NCBI GenBank assembly: GCA_020726505.1
Contig: JAHLEZ010000015.1
Coordinates: 372,001 to 436,000 of the forward strand
Source: Leptodontidium sp. MPI-SDFR-AT-0119
Taxonomy: Eukaryota > Ascomycota > Leotiomycetes > Helotiales > Leptodontidiaceae
Direction of reading: 5' to 3'
Length of the DNA: 64,000 nt
Every line of letters begins with the position of its first letter. The stretch's first letter is position 1. The notes under the pieces were generated by a model. The model worked only from the letters and a program-made list of their open reading frames with translations, searched no databases and was not told the DNA's origin. This document shows, piece by piece, positions 23,662 through 35,033 of the stretch. The translations under genes and the position numbers were made by a program.

Positions 23662-24741
23662 ATGTCAACAATCATGGCCAATCCTCAGCCATCTACATCC
23701 AACACAACCTGCTGCATCGGCCAGCAAACATTTACATCCCTCCAAAAGCTCTGGAACACAAACCGCGTTCCTCAATCCGCCACACCACCTATCAAACTCC
23801 CCCGCACCTCTCCCACCCGCCTCTCCTCCACCGCCCCAACAAGAGAGAAAACAATCCTCTATCTAGCCTACGGCTCCAACCTCAGCGCCGAAACCTTCAA
23901 AGGTGCCCGCGGGATCAAGCCCCTCTCCGCATTGAACGTCCACGTCCCCTCTCTCGATCTAACCTTTGATCTCGCCGGCGTACCCTACACGGAGCCCTGC
24001 TTCGCCAACACACGATACCACGTCTCTCCCCCCTCGCGCTCAAGCACCAACTACTACAAAGACCGGTGGACCAAAGGACTCATCGGCGTCGTCTACGAAG
24101 TCACACCCGAAGACTACCGGACCATAATAGCGACAGAAGGAGGCGGCGCGAGTTATCACGATGTGATCGTTCCATGCTACGCGCTTCCCGAGGGCTCGAA
24201 GACCGTGGATCCTACACCAGCCGGTGCGCCATTCAAAGCACATACATTACTACGACCCGAGCCCGAGGAGGATGAAGAGGGAGGTAGTAGAGCGACGGGA
24301 GGAATCATACGGCCCGATCCATCATACGCGCAGGCTTCGGCGCGGTATTTGAAACTCATTACATCCGGGGGAGAAGAACATGGACTGCCTGAGGAATATA
24401 TGGCATATCTATACAATATCCGGGCGTATACCATCACGACTGTTAGGCAGAGGGCTGGACAGGCTTTGGTGATTGCGGTGTGGATGCCCGTCCTGCTGTT
24501 TTTGTTTGGGTTGGGTAAGGTGTTTGCGGATGATGAGGGGAAGATACCGGAGTGGTTGGCGAGTGTTATTGGGTTTTTTACGAGAGTTCTGTGGGCGTAT
24601 TATGATTTGGTGCTTAAGAAGACGTTTGGTGATGGGGAGAGGACTATTGGGGATGATGAGGATGAGGAGGGTGGAGGGAGGAGATGGTGCGAGGAGAGGG
24701 TGGGGAGTAAGTGGTGTGAGAAGAGTGTCAGATTGGAATGA
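23662..24741 (+). CDS. Gamma-glutamylcyclotransferase-like protein (GliK-like) with a membrane segment
   Basis: Single exon, 359 residues. The GGCT fold begins with YLAYGSNLS (about 68-75), the substrate-binding loop of the family. The expected catalytic glutamate is E159 in TIIATEGGGASYHDV. GGCT enzymes release 5-oxoproline from gamma-glutamyl peptides; the fungal GliK branch acts on glutathione-derived adducts in epipolythiodioxopiperazine pathways, but no such cluster is visible here. After the domain there is a hydrophobic stretch (VIAVWMPVLLFLFGLG, about 270-290) and an acidic tail with several cysteines, so the protein may be membrane-anchored. A second in-frame ATG 12 bp downstream could be the real start. 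GGCT proteins are otherwise usually soluble and shorter. Confidence 0.85.
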   Translation: MSTIMANPQPSTSNTTCCIGQQTFTSLQKLWNTNRVPQSATPPIKLPRTSPTRLSSTAPTREKTILYLAYGSNLSAETFKGARGIKPLSALNVHVPSLDLTFDLAGVPYTEPCFANTRYHVSPPSRSSTNYYKDRWTKGLIGVVYEVTPEDYRTIIATEGGGASYHDVIVPCYALPEGSKTVDPTPAGAPFKAHTLLRPEPEEDEEGGSRATGGIIRPDPSYAQASARYLKLITSGGEEHGLPEEYMAYLYNIRAYTITTVRQRAGQALVIAVWMPVLLFLFGLGKVFADDEGKIPEWLASVIGFFTRVLWAYYDLVLKKTFGDGERTIGDDEDEEGGGRRWCEERVGSKWCEKSVRLE

Positions 24742-25282
24742 TAGCGTTCGGATATACAGTACGAAGGATATTAATGAGAGTTAAGTTGAAACTAACCCCA
24801 GACCCGTCTTTTCGTATTTCTGCTCTCCTCCAGGCTTCCCAGACAAAATAGCCGAGTTCCTGGTTAGTCTAACCTGACCTCGATTCCCAGTGTCGGCCAT
24901 ACATACCTAGGTAGATGATGAGGACGGGAAGTTTCTCGCCGTATCTCTATATTCGTTTGGCCAGAATTCTGGACTCAACATTCTGATATACTCTGACATC
25001 TTCGCCTCGACTTCAAATTACAGGTCATATGCATTGTTGAATTATATTTGAGCATCGCGTCGTTCCTTTCGGTCTTATCGTACCTATTTATTGTTACTGT
25101 CTTTCCTCTCTTTTGTTACTCCGTTTTGAGGCTCTCCTTCGTGCTCTCGGGGTTTTGTTGCCAGATACCTATTTCTATCTCTCGTCGCTCCTTGGTACCA
25201 TCAATCGTAAAATCATATCCAGATCTGATTTTCATCTCCAACCTCCTCCAGACCGCCGCAACCGTATCGACATATGGCAAAC
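24742..25282. other. Intergenic spacer
   Basis: Convergent 3' flanks of the GGCT-like and MFS genes. A third TACCTAGGTA palindrome is at 24904-24913. No gene is supported. Confidence 0.5.
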
Positions 25283-27409
25283 TTAGTCGTTATTCCCCGT
25301 CGCTACACCCCAAAAGTACGCCGCCCAAGCACCCATAACCCAAAGCGCTAGTACACCGCAAGCCCCTCTACTAATCAACTTCATCCTCTCCCTCTCCCTC
25401 CTAACACCCTCACTAACCTCCACCTCACCCCCCTCAACCCCACTCTCACCCCTCCCCATCCTCTCCTCCGCACTATCAAAGCCCACCTCCCTCCTCCTCA
25501 TCACCATCCACTCCCCATTCAGTACCCTCTCCTTCCTCGTCCACTGCAGCCTCGCAATATCCACATAAATACTCTTCTTGCCCACCTTCGCCACAACAAA
25601 AACAACCACCAGAATCGCCGCCACAACAAACGAGCAGATCGCCAAGAAGAGGTACACAGGCGTGACTTTCTTATACGGGTTTGATTTCGGGGAAGAGTCT
25701 TGCAAGACACCGGTCATGATGCGGATTATGATGTTTTGTGCGTTGTTCATTGTAACTTTTAGGCCATAGGCGGACCCGAAGACGGATTGGGACCAGATTG
25801 AGGTGCGGATTGAGTCGATTATTAGGGTGGGGCCGAAACAGTATGCTACGGCCTGGTGGGTGGGATTGTTAGTTGATGGTATTAGAGAGGGGGGTGGGAT
25901 GGGATGGGATGGGATAAAGAAACGTACGTAAAGCCCGAATGCGGCGGCGGTGCCTTGGGATGTAACAGACCAGTGTACGAGACACATGGCAGCCATGAGT
26001 AGTACGCCCGTGAACACCACTATGAGAAAGTTAATGTCAGCTAATGCCGGACAGAACTTCGTTTGAGGTTCAGGATAATGGAAACTTACTCAGTGTAAGT
26101 CTATTTCCGTAGAAATCGATGAATATACCAATCAACGGAACCAAAAAGAAGCCTTCACACAATCAGTATTCTCCTTTCCTCTCACAGATGCCTCCCACTC
26201 CGAGAAGAGCACATACCGGCATACTGCAACACACTAGTATACCACCCAGCCGTAATCGAATCAACATTAAACCTCAACTCCGCCATCTCCGTCGCATTCG
26301 CCGAGAAAACACTCACACCACTCGTCTCAACGAGACTAAACAGCATGACGAACCAGAATATCCACGGCAGTTCGGCGATGCGCTTCAGTTCGAACTTCTT
26401 GTTCTTCTCGGTGAGGATCTCGCCTGTGGCTGGGTCGGCCATGCCCTGGAACCGGCTCTCGCAGTACCGGGTGAAGAAGTAGAAGATGAGCGTTATGCAG
26501 TTGGTGAAGACGTTCATGGCGACCGCGATCCAGTATACCCAGGAGAAATCGCCTAGGTTCTCGGCGATGATGTTGGATGTGGATTTGCCGACGAAGGAGC
26601 CGATCTGTGAGTTTTTGGTCAGTATGAGAGCATGAGATAAAAATACTCGCAAAATACTAGTAGGGTAGAATGATGGAGAGGTAGATCTGGGAGTTGAGAA
26701 AGGGGTGGTATACTTTTCCAATAGCGAGTTCTAGGGCAAGCGTAGATGCGAATCCATGTCCAGGCGGGAACCAAGAGGAGAAAATCTTATACTGAGCTAC
26801 CTGTGTAGCGATATCTCCAAGAGCGAGAACCACCTGTCCGAAAATTAAGAACTGGTAGCTTCGTACTGTCGTAGCTGCAGCAGCCAGAATAGAGCCGATG
26901 GTGAAGATGACATTTCCATACAAAATAGCCTCTGTCAAGTCACATTAGATGCTCATCTCAAGACTAGAAAGGTCGAGACGACGTACGAGCTCCTCCAATG
27001 CGGTCGGTGACAATACCACTCACTAGAACCAAAGCGGTTTTCATGAAATCCTCGCTAGCGTCTAGAAGTGCGTATTCCGTGTTGTTGATTTTGAGTCCCT
27101 GTTCCTCTGTCAGTAAATTATTCTCAATGGGACAATGGAAAGTTTAGACAGTACCTTCTTGAGTTTAGTCTTCATAGCACCGGTAATTCCTGAACTCCAA
27201 TTACCTCCAAAACCGATCATCGACACAAGCAGAATCGAAGCAATCTTGAAGGACAAAGGCACAGGCTTCAATCCCGAGTCCGAACTTGAACTTGCCGAGT
27301 CGGGTGAAGCAGGCTTTTCCTCAATTGAAACATTCTCACTCTTGCTGAGCGGCACTTCTGTCGCAACGACATCCTGAGAAGGTCCTTTGACCATAGTAGG
27401 GTCACTCAT
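25283..27409 (-). CDS. Major facilitator superfamily transporter, MFSD1-like
   Basis: Seven exons (27155-27409, 26987-27098, 26714-26931, 26217-26604, 26090-26152, 25928-26019, 25283-25852) give 565 residues with exact frame at all joins. An acidic Ser-rich cytosolic N-terminus precedes twelve membrane helices. The first region has FKIASILLVSMIGFGGNW and LLDASEDFMKTALVLVSG, then the loop motif VTDRIGGA. The second half has SVFSANATEMAELRFNV, PLIGIFIDFYGNRLTLM and YGLKVTMNNAQNIIIRI. This pattern matches the MFSD1 group, lysosomal/vacuolar transporters of amino acids or dipeptides in animals. The fungal substrate is unknown. The C-terminus has a charged loop and a last hydrophobic segment. Confidence 0.87.
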
Positions 27410-28798
27410 ATCGAACGGAGAACAAACAAGCGAAGCGAACACAGAAGAACCTCGGATCTCTGAAAAGATCTGATAAGATCCTCGAAAACTCAACGGGGCA
27501 TTACCATCAATTATATTCCCTCATTCCTAACTCCACTTCGGTCAGAAAACCGAGAATGGCCGACACGAGCAGTGGATACTTCCCTGCCATGGCTGTGCTG
27601 GACTGGGTTGGCTGGGCAGCGACAAGATTTTTTCCTCCCGAAGCCTTCCAGGCTTCTTGTCTCCGCTGCTTATTTCGCCATGTTCGGACAGTACCCCCAT
27701 CGCTTGACAGATGCCAAGTGCCGTTGGGGACGGACGCACGCACTAAGATTATCATATCATATCAGATGCAGAGATATGATCCGTTGTGGATCGATCCAAC
27801 GTGCATCTGATAAGGAACATGCGTTCCCATGTCCCTTGTACGTCCCACCTTTGAAGGGATGAACGCGGCACAAACCGGGCATGGCACAGAAGCCACTTGC
27901 CAAGGGGAGAGTTGCCGGTAAATAAAATTTTGGGCGTGTCAAGGATTTTCTACCTTTATCTTGGGATGGTTTTCTTTTGGGGATGTTGGGAAGGGAAGAG
28001 GTCCGCTTCGGAGGGTACATGTTCAGTACGCGCGGGCGGAACTAGAGGTGGGTTGAAATGAAATTATCGTGGGTTTTCGTAGGCTTGGCAGAGAATTTTG
28101 GGACTTGTCTCGGTACCGTGAGAGGAATTTGAATTGTGGAGCGTCTCCGAGGAGGTGGAGGGAAATCCATTGCTAACATTTGACCTTGAGATGAAATTGC
28201 AGGCAAGGTGGGTGGTTGTCTGAAAAATCATAAATCGCTCAGTTCTTACTCAGCGGCTTGCCAGGAAATCTTCATGTGCTTGTTTTCGTCCCTTTCTTAT
28301 CTCCAATCCTACTTTCTTTTCGGGCTTTTTTGAGGGCCTTTTAGTTATCGGTGGCCAATATCGAGATTTTGAGACCTTGAGACTTCTCACTGTTTATCGG
28401 GACTAAGTCGGTCAGTAGGGGCAAGAATGCATCAACGCTGTCATGTGGCTGTCATGACGTGTGACATGACTTATGATTTCTTGCCTCAAGCATTAGTTGG
28501 ACGATTGCCCGCCCATAATGGATTAATCGCTTTACTCTTTTCCGTATCAACATTTGACTTGGTCTAACATCGTCTTCCTGCGAAAAGTTAACCGAAAGGG
28601 AATCAGTCAACTCAGGGGTAAGACTCGCTTCGCGAGTGGTCACAGCACGAGGTGCCCGGAGCCCGCGGTCTCCGACTACAACCTCCTGGCTTTTTCCTCC
28701 TCCTTCATCCTCAATCCACCTCAATCCATACCATTCTTACCATATCGTGGGTTCCACGTGTATTGACTTTCCATTGCCTGTTGTTACTAAGCTTCTGA
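27410..28798. other. Intergenic, divergent promoter region
   Basis: Nearly 1.4 kb between the MFS and Zn2Cys6 genes with no supported gene. A CATATCATATCAGATGC-like inverted motif sits near 27753-27775. The stretch is likely the extended promoter/leader of the regulator gene. Confidence 0.45.
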
Positions 28799-31266
28799 AT
28801 GTCAGCCGACGAAGTTAGTGACGGTCGAGGAGGGGATCAAATCAATGGGTCCACCAAGCTTGGCGATTTACTACTACCCAAAGCGGTATGTGTTGATGAA
28901 TTCGAATATTTAAGACACATTATCTGATGAGAAGCTTTGTCTACACAGTGCGAGAACTGTAAGATCAGAAAGGTACCATGCCCCTTGTGACCGCGTTGTG
29001 CTTGTGAACCCTCACCGACAGGTTCCACAGATCCGGTGTGACAAAACTTCGCCTTGTTCCAGCTGTCAAATAGCAAAGCTCCCCTGTCGTGTAGCATCGA
29101 AAGGCTCGGATAGTAGGCCGCGGGCTCCTGCTTCCAGTTACCAGCAAGTCCATCAAACCACAGAGAACTTCCACGTGACTAATTGCTGGCAGTGAAAAGC
29201 ATTTCAGTCTCATCCACGAGAGCCTTCGAGAGATCAAAGAACGACTCGGAAAACCCGACACAAACCAGGTAGCTTCCATTTCTTTGCCCGATCTCTGTAT
29301 AGTTGCAACAGAAACCGAATCTCCATTTGTGCCCGAAACGGCTTTTCAGAGCGAGACTTCGTTCGACAGCCATTCGGTACAAGCATCTGTCACGGCAGAA
29401 TTCTCTGCAGCAGAAGCAGTACATAATGACTTGGACCAAGAGATCCATGCTTCTTTGACCGCTTTGAAGTCACTTCTTCGGGGCCAAGGAACACCATCCC
29501 CCTCGAATAATTTATCTTTCCCACGAGCTGTCGCGAAGTCAAACGCACCAAAAGTGGAACTTCCGCCCATGAATGTCATTATAGAAGTATTGAAGAAAGC
29601 TTCAGGTAGTCCCATACTATTATCGATATTGTCGTATGTTGCTGATATAGCTCAAGCACAAATACCTCTGGTGATTCTCCACAGCGGTTTACGAGACGAC
29701 TCCCTACTGGAAGAGCTCTGCAAGAAAATATATTTCCCCACAAAACAAGTGTCCAAAGGAGAGATCACACTCATGAACGGACTATTGTTCTATGTCTTTG
29801 GAGAATATTGCATGGAAGGCGGACCTGCTAGCTCTCGCTACCCCACCTACGCCAAGCTCTGTGAGAAGAACTTCGTAGCTGGGCTTCAAGATTATGATTG
29901 TTTAGTAACACCAACGTTGGAAAACATACAATCATTACTACTTGGCGTAAGGTTTTTTCCCCAGGCCAGCAACTCCACTAGATGCTAATTCTTCCTTCTC
30001 AGGCTTTGAAAGCGCAAGAAGACTCTCGGCCTGCACTGTGCTGGACATTCGTTTCAACCGGTGCTCGACTCTGCCAAATCCTAGGCTACCACCGCGAAGC
30101 AGTCATATCTCGCGACCCTCCCAAACTCGCTGAAGCCAAAAGGCATGTTTTCTGGATGTTGTATATGATTGACAAGACCCTCTCGCTCAATCTAGGGCAT
30201 ACATCAAACTTCCCCAGCCATGACATCGACGTAGAGATGTACTCCCCATCCGAGAACCCGCAAGTGGCTCCATGGAATCGAGTGATGATTGCGTTTGCCG
30301 ACTTCTCAAAATTGCAAGGAAGGCTATACGATGAATTGTACTCAGTCAGAGCTCGTCGAGAGAAGGACGAAGTTCGATCGAGGACTATTGAGGAACTAGT
30401 CGCATTCTTCTATGCATGGCATGTAGATTTCAAACAAGTAATCCCTTCTTCCCCACTGCAAACATAACCCACTTCTTCTAACTTGCGCAAAGATCAACAC
30501 AGCAGGTGCCCAGTGCAGAAGCGATTTGGATATAATCATCGGCTCTTCCGATTTCATCTTCTACTCTGTCCTCACAATCCTCTATGGAGCTCAAACGTCT
30601 CCAGCAGCAGCCATCAGAATAAGTTCACAGCGCTACGAAGTAGCACGGCTGAGTCTAGAATGCCACGTCCAGAACTGGACGAAGCTATCACCAAATGACA
30701 TTTCGAAATGTGGGATATACTCAGACTGGTAAGTCCAGAGCTTCTACCATCGATCATCCAGTCGAACGATATTCCCATCCCCAATCCCGAGAAGTATGAA
30801 GTGAAGATACTGACATTCCAACAGGCTCATCGATTACGCCTCCTTCACACCTTTCCTCGTAGTATTTACCCACGCTATAGCAGCACACTCACCAACCGAC
30901 GTCTCCCTCCTCTCTCAAACCCTCACAACCCTCGAGTCCATGCGCAGCCGCTCAGAAACACACACAAAACTCTGCCAAAAATGCCGCGTCTTCCTCCGCT
31001 TTGCCAAAGCCTTCGTCTCATCCCAGCAACAACCTCCATCAGGCTTCCAGAACGAAGAAGATGGATCCTTCATATTCTCCACAACGGGGGGCGACCCAGG
31101 TGGGTATTTTGGTGACGGGGGCACAGATTTGGGGTTTCCGCCGTCGTATGGACTGGGTGCGGGGAATGGGGATCTGGAATCGATGTCTGCGTTCTTGGGA
31201 AGTTGTTTTGGTGAGAACTCTATGATGGGTGGGATTTGGAACACGGGGTTCCAAGGTGGCCCTTGA
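28799..31266 (+). CDS. Zn2Cys6 fungal-specific transcription factor
   Basis: Seven exons (28799-28885, 28949-28972, 29031-29147, 29200-29946, 30003-30437, 30493-30728, 30825-31266) give 695 residues. The binuclear zinc cluster is split by introns: C30 and C33 are in a 24-nt exon (CENCKIRK) and the other four cysteines follow in IRCDKTSPCSSCQIAKLPC, with spacing C2C6C5C2C6C. Choosing the acceptor at 29030 gives this canonical spacing; the acceptor 9 nt earlier inserts VPQ. A coiled-coil-like helix follows (LIHESLREIKERLGK). The middle-homology region has RLCQILGYHREAVIS and KRHVFWMLYMIDKTLSLNLG, typical of Fungal_trans. The C-terminus is Gly-rich. It is a nuclear regulator with unknown targets. 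The exon 4 acceptor (aaaag) is weak, so that join is less certain. Confidence 0.9.
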
Positions 31267-31341
31267 ATTCTTGTCTGGATATCTTAATAAATTCTTTAAC
31301 AATTGCAATCAATTGATGGCCAGCTGATAGTTGCTGTTCGT

Positions 31342-33090
31342 TTAACCAATATAAACAGGCAACTGGCTCCCGAAATACTGAACCGGCACCCTCGCTCCTG
31401 GCACGAAGAAGTGACAAGCACCCCAGCACATAGCCCTCATCATCATCACAACCCACGCATCAACGATCATCTGCCGGTCATGAAATCCCGTCTTCATCAT
31501 CTCCTCCACAATCTGCGGCAGGACCCTGAAATACCCATCCACATCAGCTTTATAATCCGCTCCCCAATTCCGCAACATAGACGTCTCGCCATCTTCCTTG
31601 AACATAGCAAGCTTGATATGTATACGGAGAAGACGATGATATCTGAATGCATGCTGCTGTTCCCATTCGTTGAGAAGTTGCGTGTATTCTGAGAGGTGGT
31701 TATGTACCATGTCGAGATACTTGGGATCGCGAGTTACGATCCATGATTCGTCTTGGATGCTGTATTCATCCGTGTGGTCCCAAGCTGCATATGTAGTGCC
31801 GATGTCATGACATGTCTGTAATGCCTGCGCAGTGTAAGGACCGACGTCCTTATGATGGACGACAATGTATTCTTCTAAACATAAACGAAAGGCCCTTCTC
31901 CCAATAGAACTCGTGGTGACGCCGTGGACATTGTCGCTCGGAGCTGGTACTTGAACGAGACTTGAGCCTCTGTAACGAGCTGGAGGTGTTGTGAGAGCGA
32001 CTAAATCGGCCACTCGAAATCGAAACTCCGGGTTCTCCTTGAGTAGTTTGCTCAGTGCAGCTGAAGATGAGCCAGTACGGTCCAAATAGCTAAGAGCAGC
32101 GACAATCTCGCTCTGCGTCGAGACTGTGAGATCAGGTAGGCCAAGCAATGGCTCGCTCCTAAGAACTCCACACCCAAATCTGTCCGCACTCGCGCGGGGT
32201 ATATATATTTCTTCCTGCTCTGGCAAGATAGATCCCGTCATCAGTCTCTTCCGGAAGTGATTCTGCTGGGCCATTTTTAGCCGTTGATTCTGGCCAGTAT
32301 ACGCATACTGCAGGACAATCCCGAGAGATCTCACGACCGTAGATGTGATGATGTGGGAATGGCCTTCCGCGAGCAAAATCCCGTCTGAGGGTCTGAACTC
32401 TTTCCATTTCATCCCCATGCGCCTTGCCAGGACTGCAATATCCGACAGTGTCGTTTTCGCAAGTGGTCTCACGACGTCTGGGGGTTGAAAGGCCCAAGAC
32501 CTCTCACGGAAAACCGCTGCTGGGAGGCGTATGTTCGGAGGAGGATAGTCGATTGGATCTCTAGCTGTCGTCTCGTGATCCAAAGAAGCCTGGGTGATCT
32601 CATGGACCCAATGAAGAAACGGAACCCAACAGGCCATTTCACCCCGATTCGACTTCATGGGTTTTTCTGATTGCACAGCCAACCGTTGATGGCCATGGTC
32701 CATAAATTCCCCTTGATACTGCGTCACATAATCATCCACAGGGGCATCCATCAGCAGCTCATCATTCCCCATGGAGACAACCGGCACCAAAGATTTTTCT
32801 CTCGACAATTTACTGCCCGTGAGTAGGACCTGGCCCCTTCTGCTTAACGCTCCATCGCCAACAAGTGAGATCTCAGGGATGGTGTAGAGGGTCTCGAAAC
32901 GGAATTCCCGCCACCTCCAATGCAGGCGCGTCTTTCGCGCATATTCTCCCATAACGTATTTGTGACATCTTCGGTATCCGTCGGCCGTCGCAAAGTATTG
33001 TTGAAGCAATTGACCGACTGCTGTTATGAGTGCGACCAGGGCGATTGCCAGGGCAGCGCCAGCTAGTTTGGCTTCTGTGCTACTCGGCAT
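31342..33090 (-). CDS. Modin-like fungal protein
   Basis: Single uninterrupted frame of 582 residues. It begins MPSSTEAKLAGAALAIALVA, a hydrophobic N-terminal membrane anchor (about 8-30), followed by QLLQQYFATADGYRRC and KTRLHWRWREFRFET. This N-terminus is characteristic of fungal proteins annotated as modin, a filamentous-ascomycete family with no established molecular role. Later parts include CWVPFLHWVHEI, MGMKWKEFRPSDGILLAEGH and a His/Trp-rich C-terminal region. No enzyme motif is visible. It is convergent with the Zn2Cys6 gene; the two coding regions end 75 bp apart, so their transcripts may overlap. The family label is from recognition of the N-terminal pattern. Confidence 0.75.
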   Translation of the reverse strand: MPSSTEAKLAGAALAIALVALITAVGQLLQQYFATADGYRRCHKYVMGEYARKTRLHWRWREFRFETLYTIPEISLVGDGALSRRGQVLLTGSKLSREKSLVPVVSMGNDELLMDAPVDDYVTQYQGEFMDHGHQRLAVQSEKPMKSNRGEMACWVPFLHWVHEITQASLDHETTARDPIDYPPPNIRLPAAVFRERSWAFQPPDVVRPLAKTTLSDIAVLARRMGMKWKEFRPSDGILLAEGHSHIITSTVVRSLGIVLQYAYTGQNQRLKMAQQNHFRKRLMTGSILPEQEEIYIPRASADRFGCGVLRSEPLLGLPDLTVSTQSEIVAALSYLDRTGSSSAALSKLLKENPEFRFRVADLVALTTPPARYRGSSLVQVPAPSDNVHGVTTSSIGRRAFRLCLEEYIVVHHKDVGPYTAQALQTCHDIGTTYAAWDHTDEYSIQDESWIVTRDPKYLDMVHNHLSEYTQLLNEWEQQHAFRYHRLLRIHIKLAMFKEDGETSMLRNWGADYKADVDGYFRVLPQIVEEMMKTGFHDRQMIVDAWVVMMMRAMCWGACHFFVPGARVPVQYFGSQLPVYIG

Positions 33091-33867
33091 TGCGAATTAA
33101 TTGCGGAAACAACAGGCCAGTTGTAATCCATGGAATCTAGATAGCGCTTGCGAGTAACGATTTCGCGACTGTGGGAGGTGTTGATGGATGGACAAGCAAA
33201 AGGCAGTTCAGGAGGTTATGCTGACATTGAAAGTCGGCTGTGTCGCGACTCGCGATGGGGTAGCACTGAAGGATTAGCTTCAATTCTTCCTGCTTCACAT
33301 CACCATGATATTGCGGAGTATTGATGTTTAGGATATCCTAAAAGAGGTTCCAAATTTGAGAGACTGGAAAGCTGTAAGAGTTGTTTTGCTGATCCTGCTG
33401 CTTCTTGGAGGAAAATCCTGGAGATCCCGAAATTGCTCGACGCGTGTTGAAATGTGATCACGTGGTTGGCTACCAAAAGCTGACTTGGAGCAGGAGAACA
33501 AGCATCCCTCTTTTGGCCTGTTGTAGGTTTATTAAACTATCATTAAAGATTCTTGGGTGTTAATACCAAGATATACCCTCCGTAGGCGGGATGGATCCAA
33601 GCTTGACTAATCAGCATGTCATTACATGTGAACCTTGCCACTTCAGGTGTGATTCGTCAAAACTTCTACATGACCCGTTCTACCCAGTACAATCGTTACA
33701 TTGGTATACTATTGAAGCATGATCGTGTTGAATTGGCGTAATATCTACTGTTCGGAAGGTCAAACACAATCCTCGCTTAGTTGGCAGGACTCCTTTCCAA
33801 CCGAACCAACCACTGCCGTACTGCATGAGGTGTTCAGCTGAAGCTCCATCATTATCAAAATTAAACT
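33091..33867. other. Intergenic, no supported gene
   Basis: Upstream region of the modin-like gene and 3' flank of the EthD gene. A CACGTG box lies in gatcacgtggttgg near 33459-33472. Nothing else stands out. Confidence 0.5.
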
Positions 33868-34352
33868 CTAACTATAAACAGAGTTCCCATTCCGATCAAT
33901 ATTAACCACCTTTCCATCCTTAACATAAACTTCCTCCCAACCAACCGTAACAAGCGAGTTTGACTGATCCATGAACCGCTGCTCGTCAGGCAGGACCTTC
34001 TCAGGATATTCCGGATCCTCGACAGCCTTCTTCAAATCCTCCACACTCCTCAGCATGAACTCAACATGACCATCATAGTCGGATAGAGTCCAGCTAAACT
34101 CCTTTGCGACGCTAGCTGCTAGGTCACGTGTAGACTTTGGGATGTGGTGCTTGAGAGACAGTGAGTTGAATGTTGGAAATAGGGCGCAAGAGGACATACT
34201 TGGGTGTAACCAATGATTCCATTCCTTCGAAGCCATGCTGATGCAAGTGACGCGTGCTTGGTGGTCCAGTGGGCGTGGAATTCCTCTTCCGTCAAGTTGG
34301 GATTTCGCCGCTGCATGATGGTGAGTTTGAGAACTCTTCCTTTGGTTGCCAT
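33868..34352 (-). CDS. EthD-domain protein (dimeric alpha-beta barrel)
   Basis: Two exons (34200-34352 and 33868-34149, 50-bp intron) give 144 residues. The N-terminus RVLKLTIMQRRNPNLTEEEF leads to HAHWTTKHASLASAWLRRNG, the HW..HA signature of EthD proteins, followed by IIGYTQHHIPKST. The C-terminus has VEFMLRSVEDLKKAVEDPEY and DEQRFMDQSNSLVTVGWEEV. EthD proteins are small dimeric ferredoxin-like-fold enzymes or accessory proteins. In fungi many act in polyketide modification (dehydratase or decarboxylase-like) or are found near degradative genes. There is no polyketide synthase in the window, so the role is open. Confidence 0.85.
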
Positions 34353-35033
34353 TGTGATGTAAGGCTGCTTGGATTTGAACTGCTCGATATCATCTAAAAG
34401 AATGATAGGACTGCAGATGTTTTGTAATCTTGATATTCGACATGTACGTCAAGCTCTCAGTTGGTTTGCGTCATCCAGACAGAATTTCAACGCAACTTTG
34501 ATCACGTCCAAGCAAGGAATGAATTTTCCCGAATGGTTCGTATTACTTTACATCAAGCACAGCGGCTATTGCATCCATCCCGCTTAATGGATGTTGAGCA
34601 GTTCAGCAACATGACGATCTTGACTTGTTCAGCCACGCCCTACCTTAAATCAAGAAAAGGGCGTCCATCGCTCGGCATCACGTTTTGACGTCAAATCGAT
34701 GCTGCATGTCATCAGATTCAATTAGGACTTAAACTGAAGTTTCTTCATCTTCAATAAGGTGTGTGTTGCAGTCGTTTTCTCCTTCCTGTGCCCCCAACCA
34801 CGGTTGTTACCACTCTGCGTTCCGCATGCCGCCTCCGAAGCTCACATCTTACGCCCTCTCGCAAGACGGCCCAGTGGCTCAATCGGGTCTTTATGAGTCA
34901 GCAAGATTGTTGCGGCTATCTCATTCGGCATCCATTGCAGGAACAGCGGTTGGCTCTGCCGACTCCAGCGTCTCCCTCGCACGAGTGGGAAGTCACGACA
35001 TGCCTTCTTCAATTCTCAGTACTTCAGCTCGGG
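34353..35033. other. Intergenic, no supported gene
   Basis: Plus-strand frames here have no motif, splice chain or membrane segment. Left part is the EthD promoter. Confidence 0.45.
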
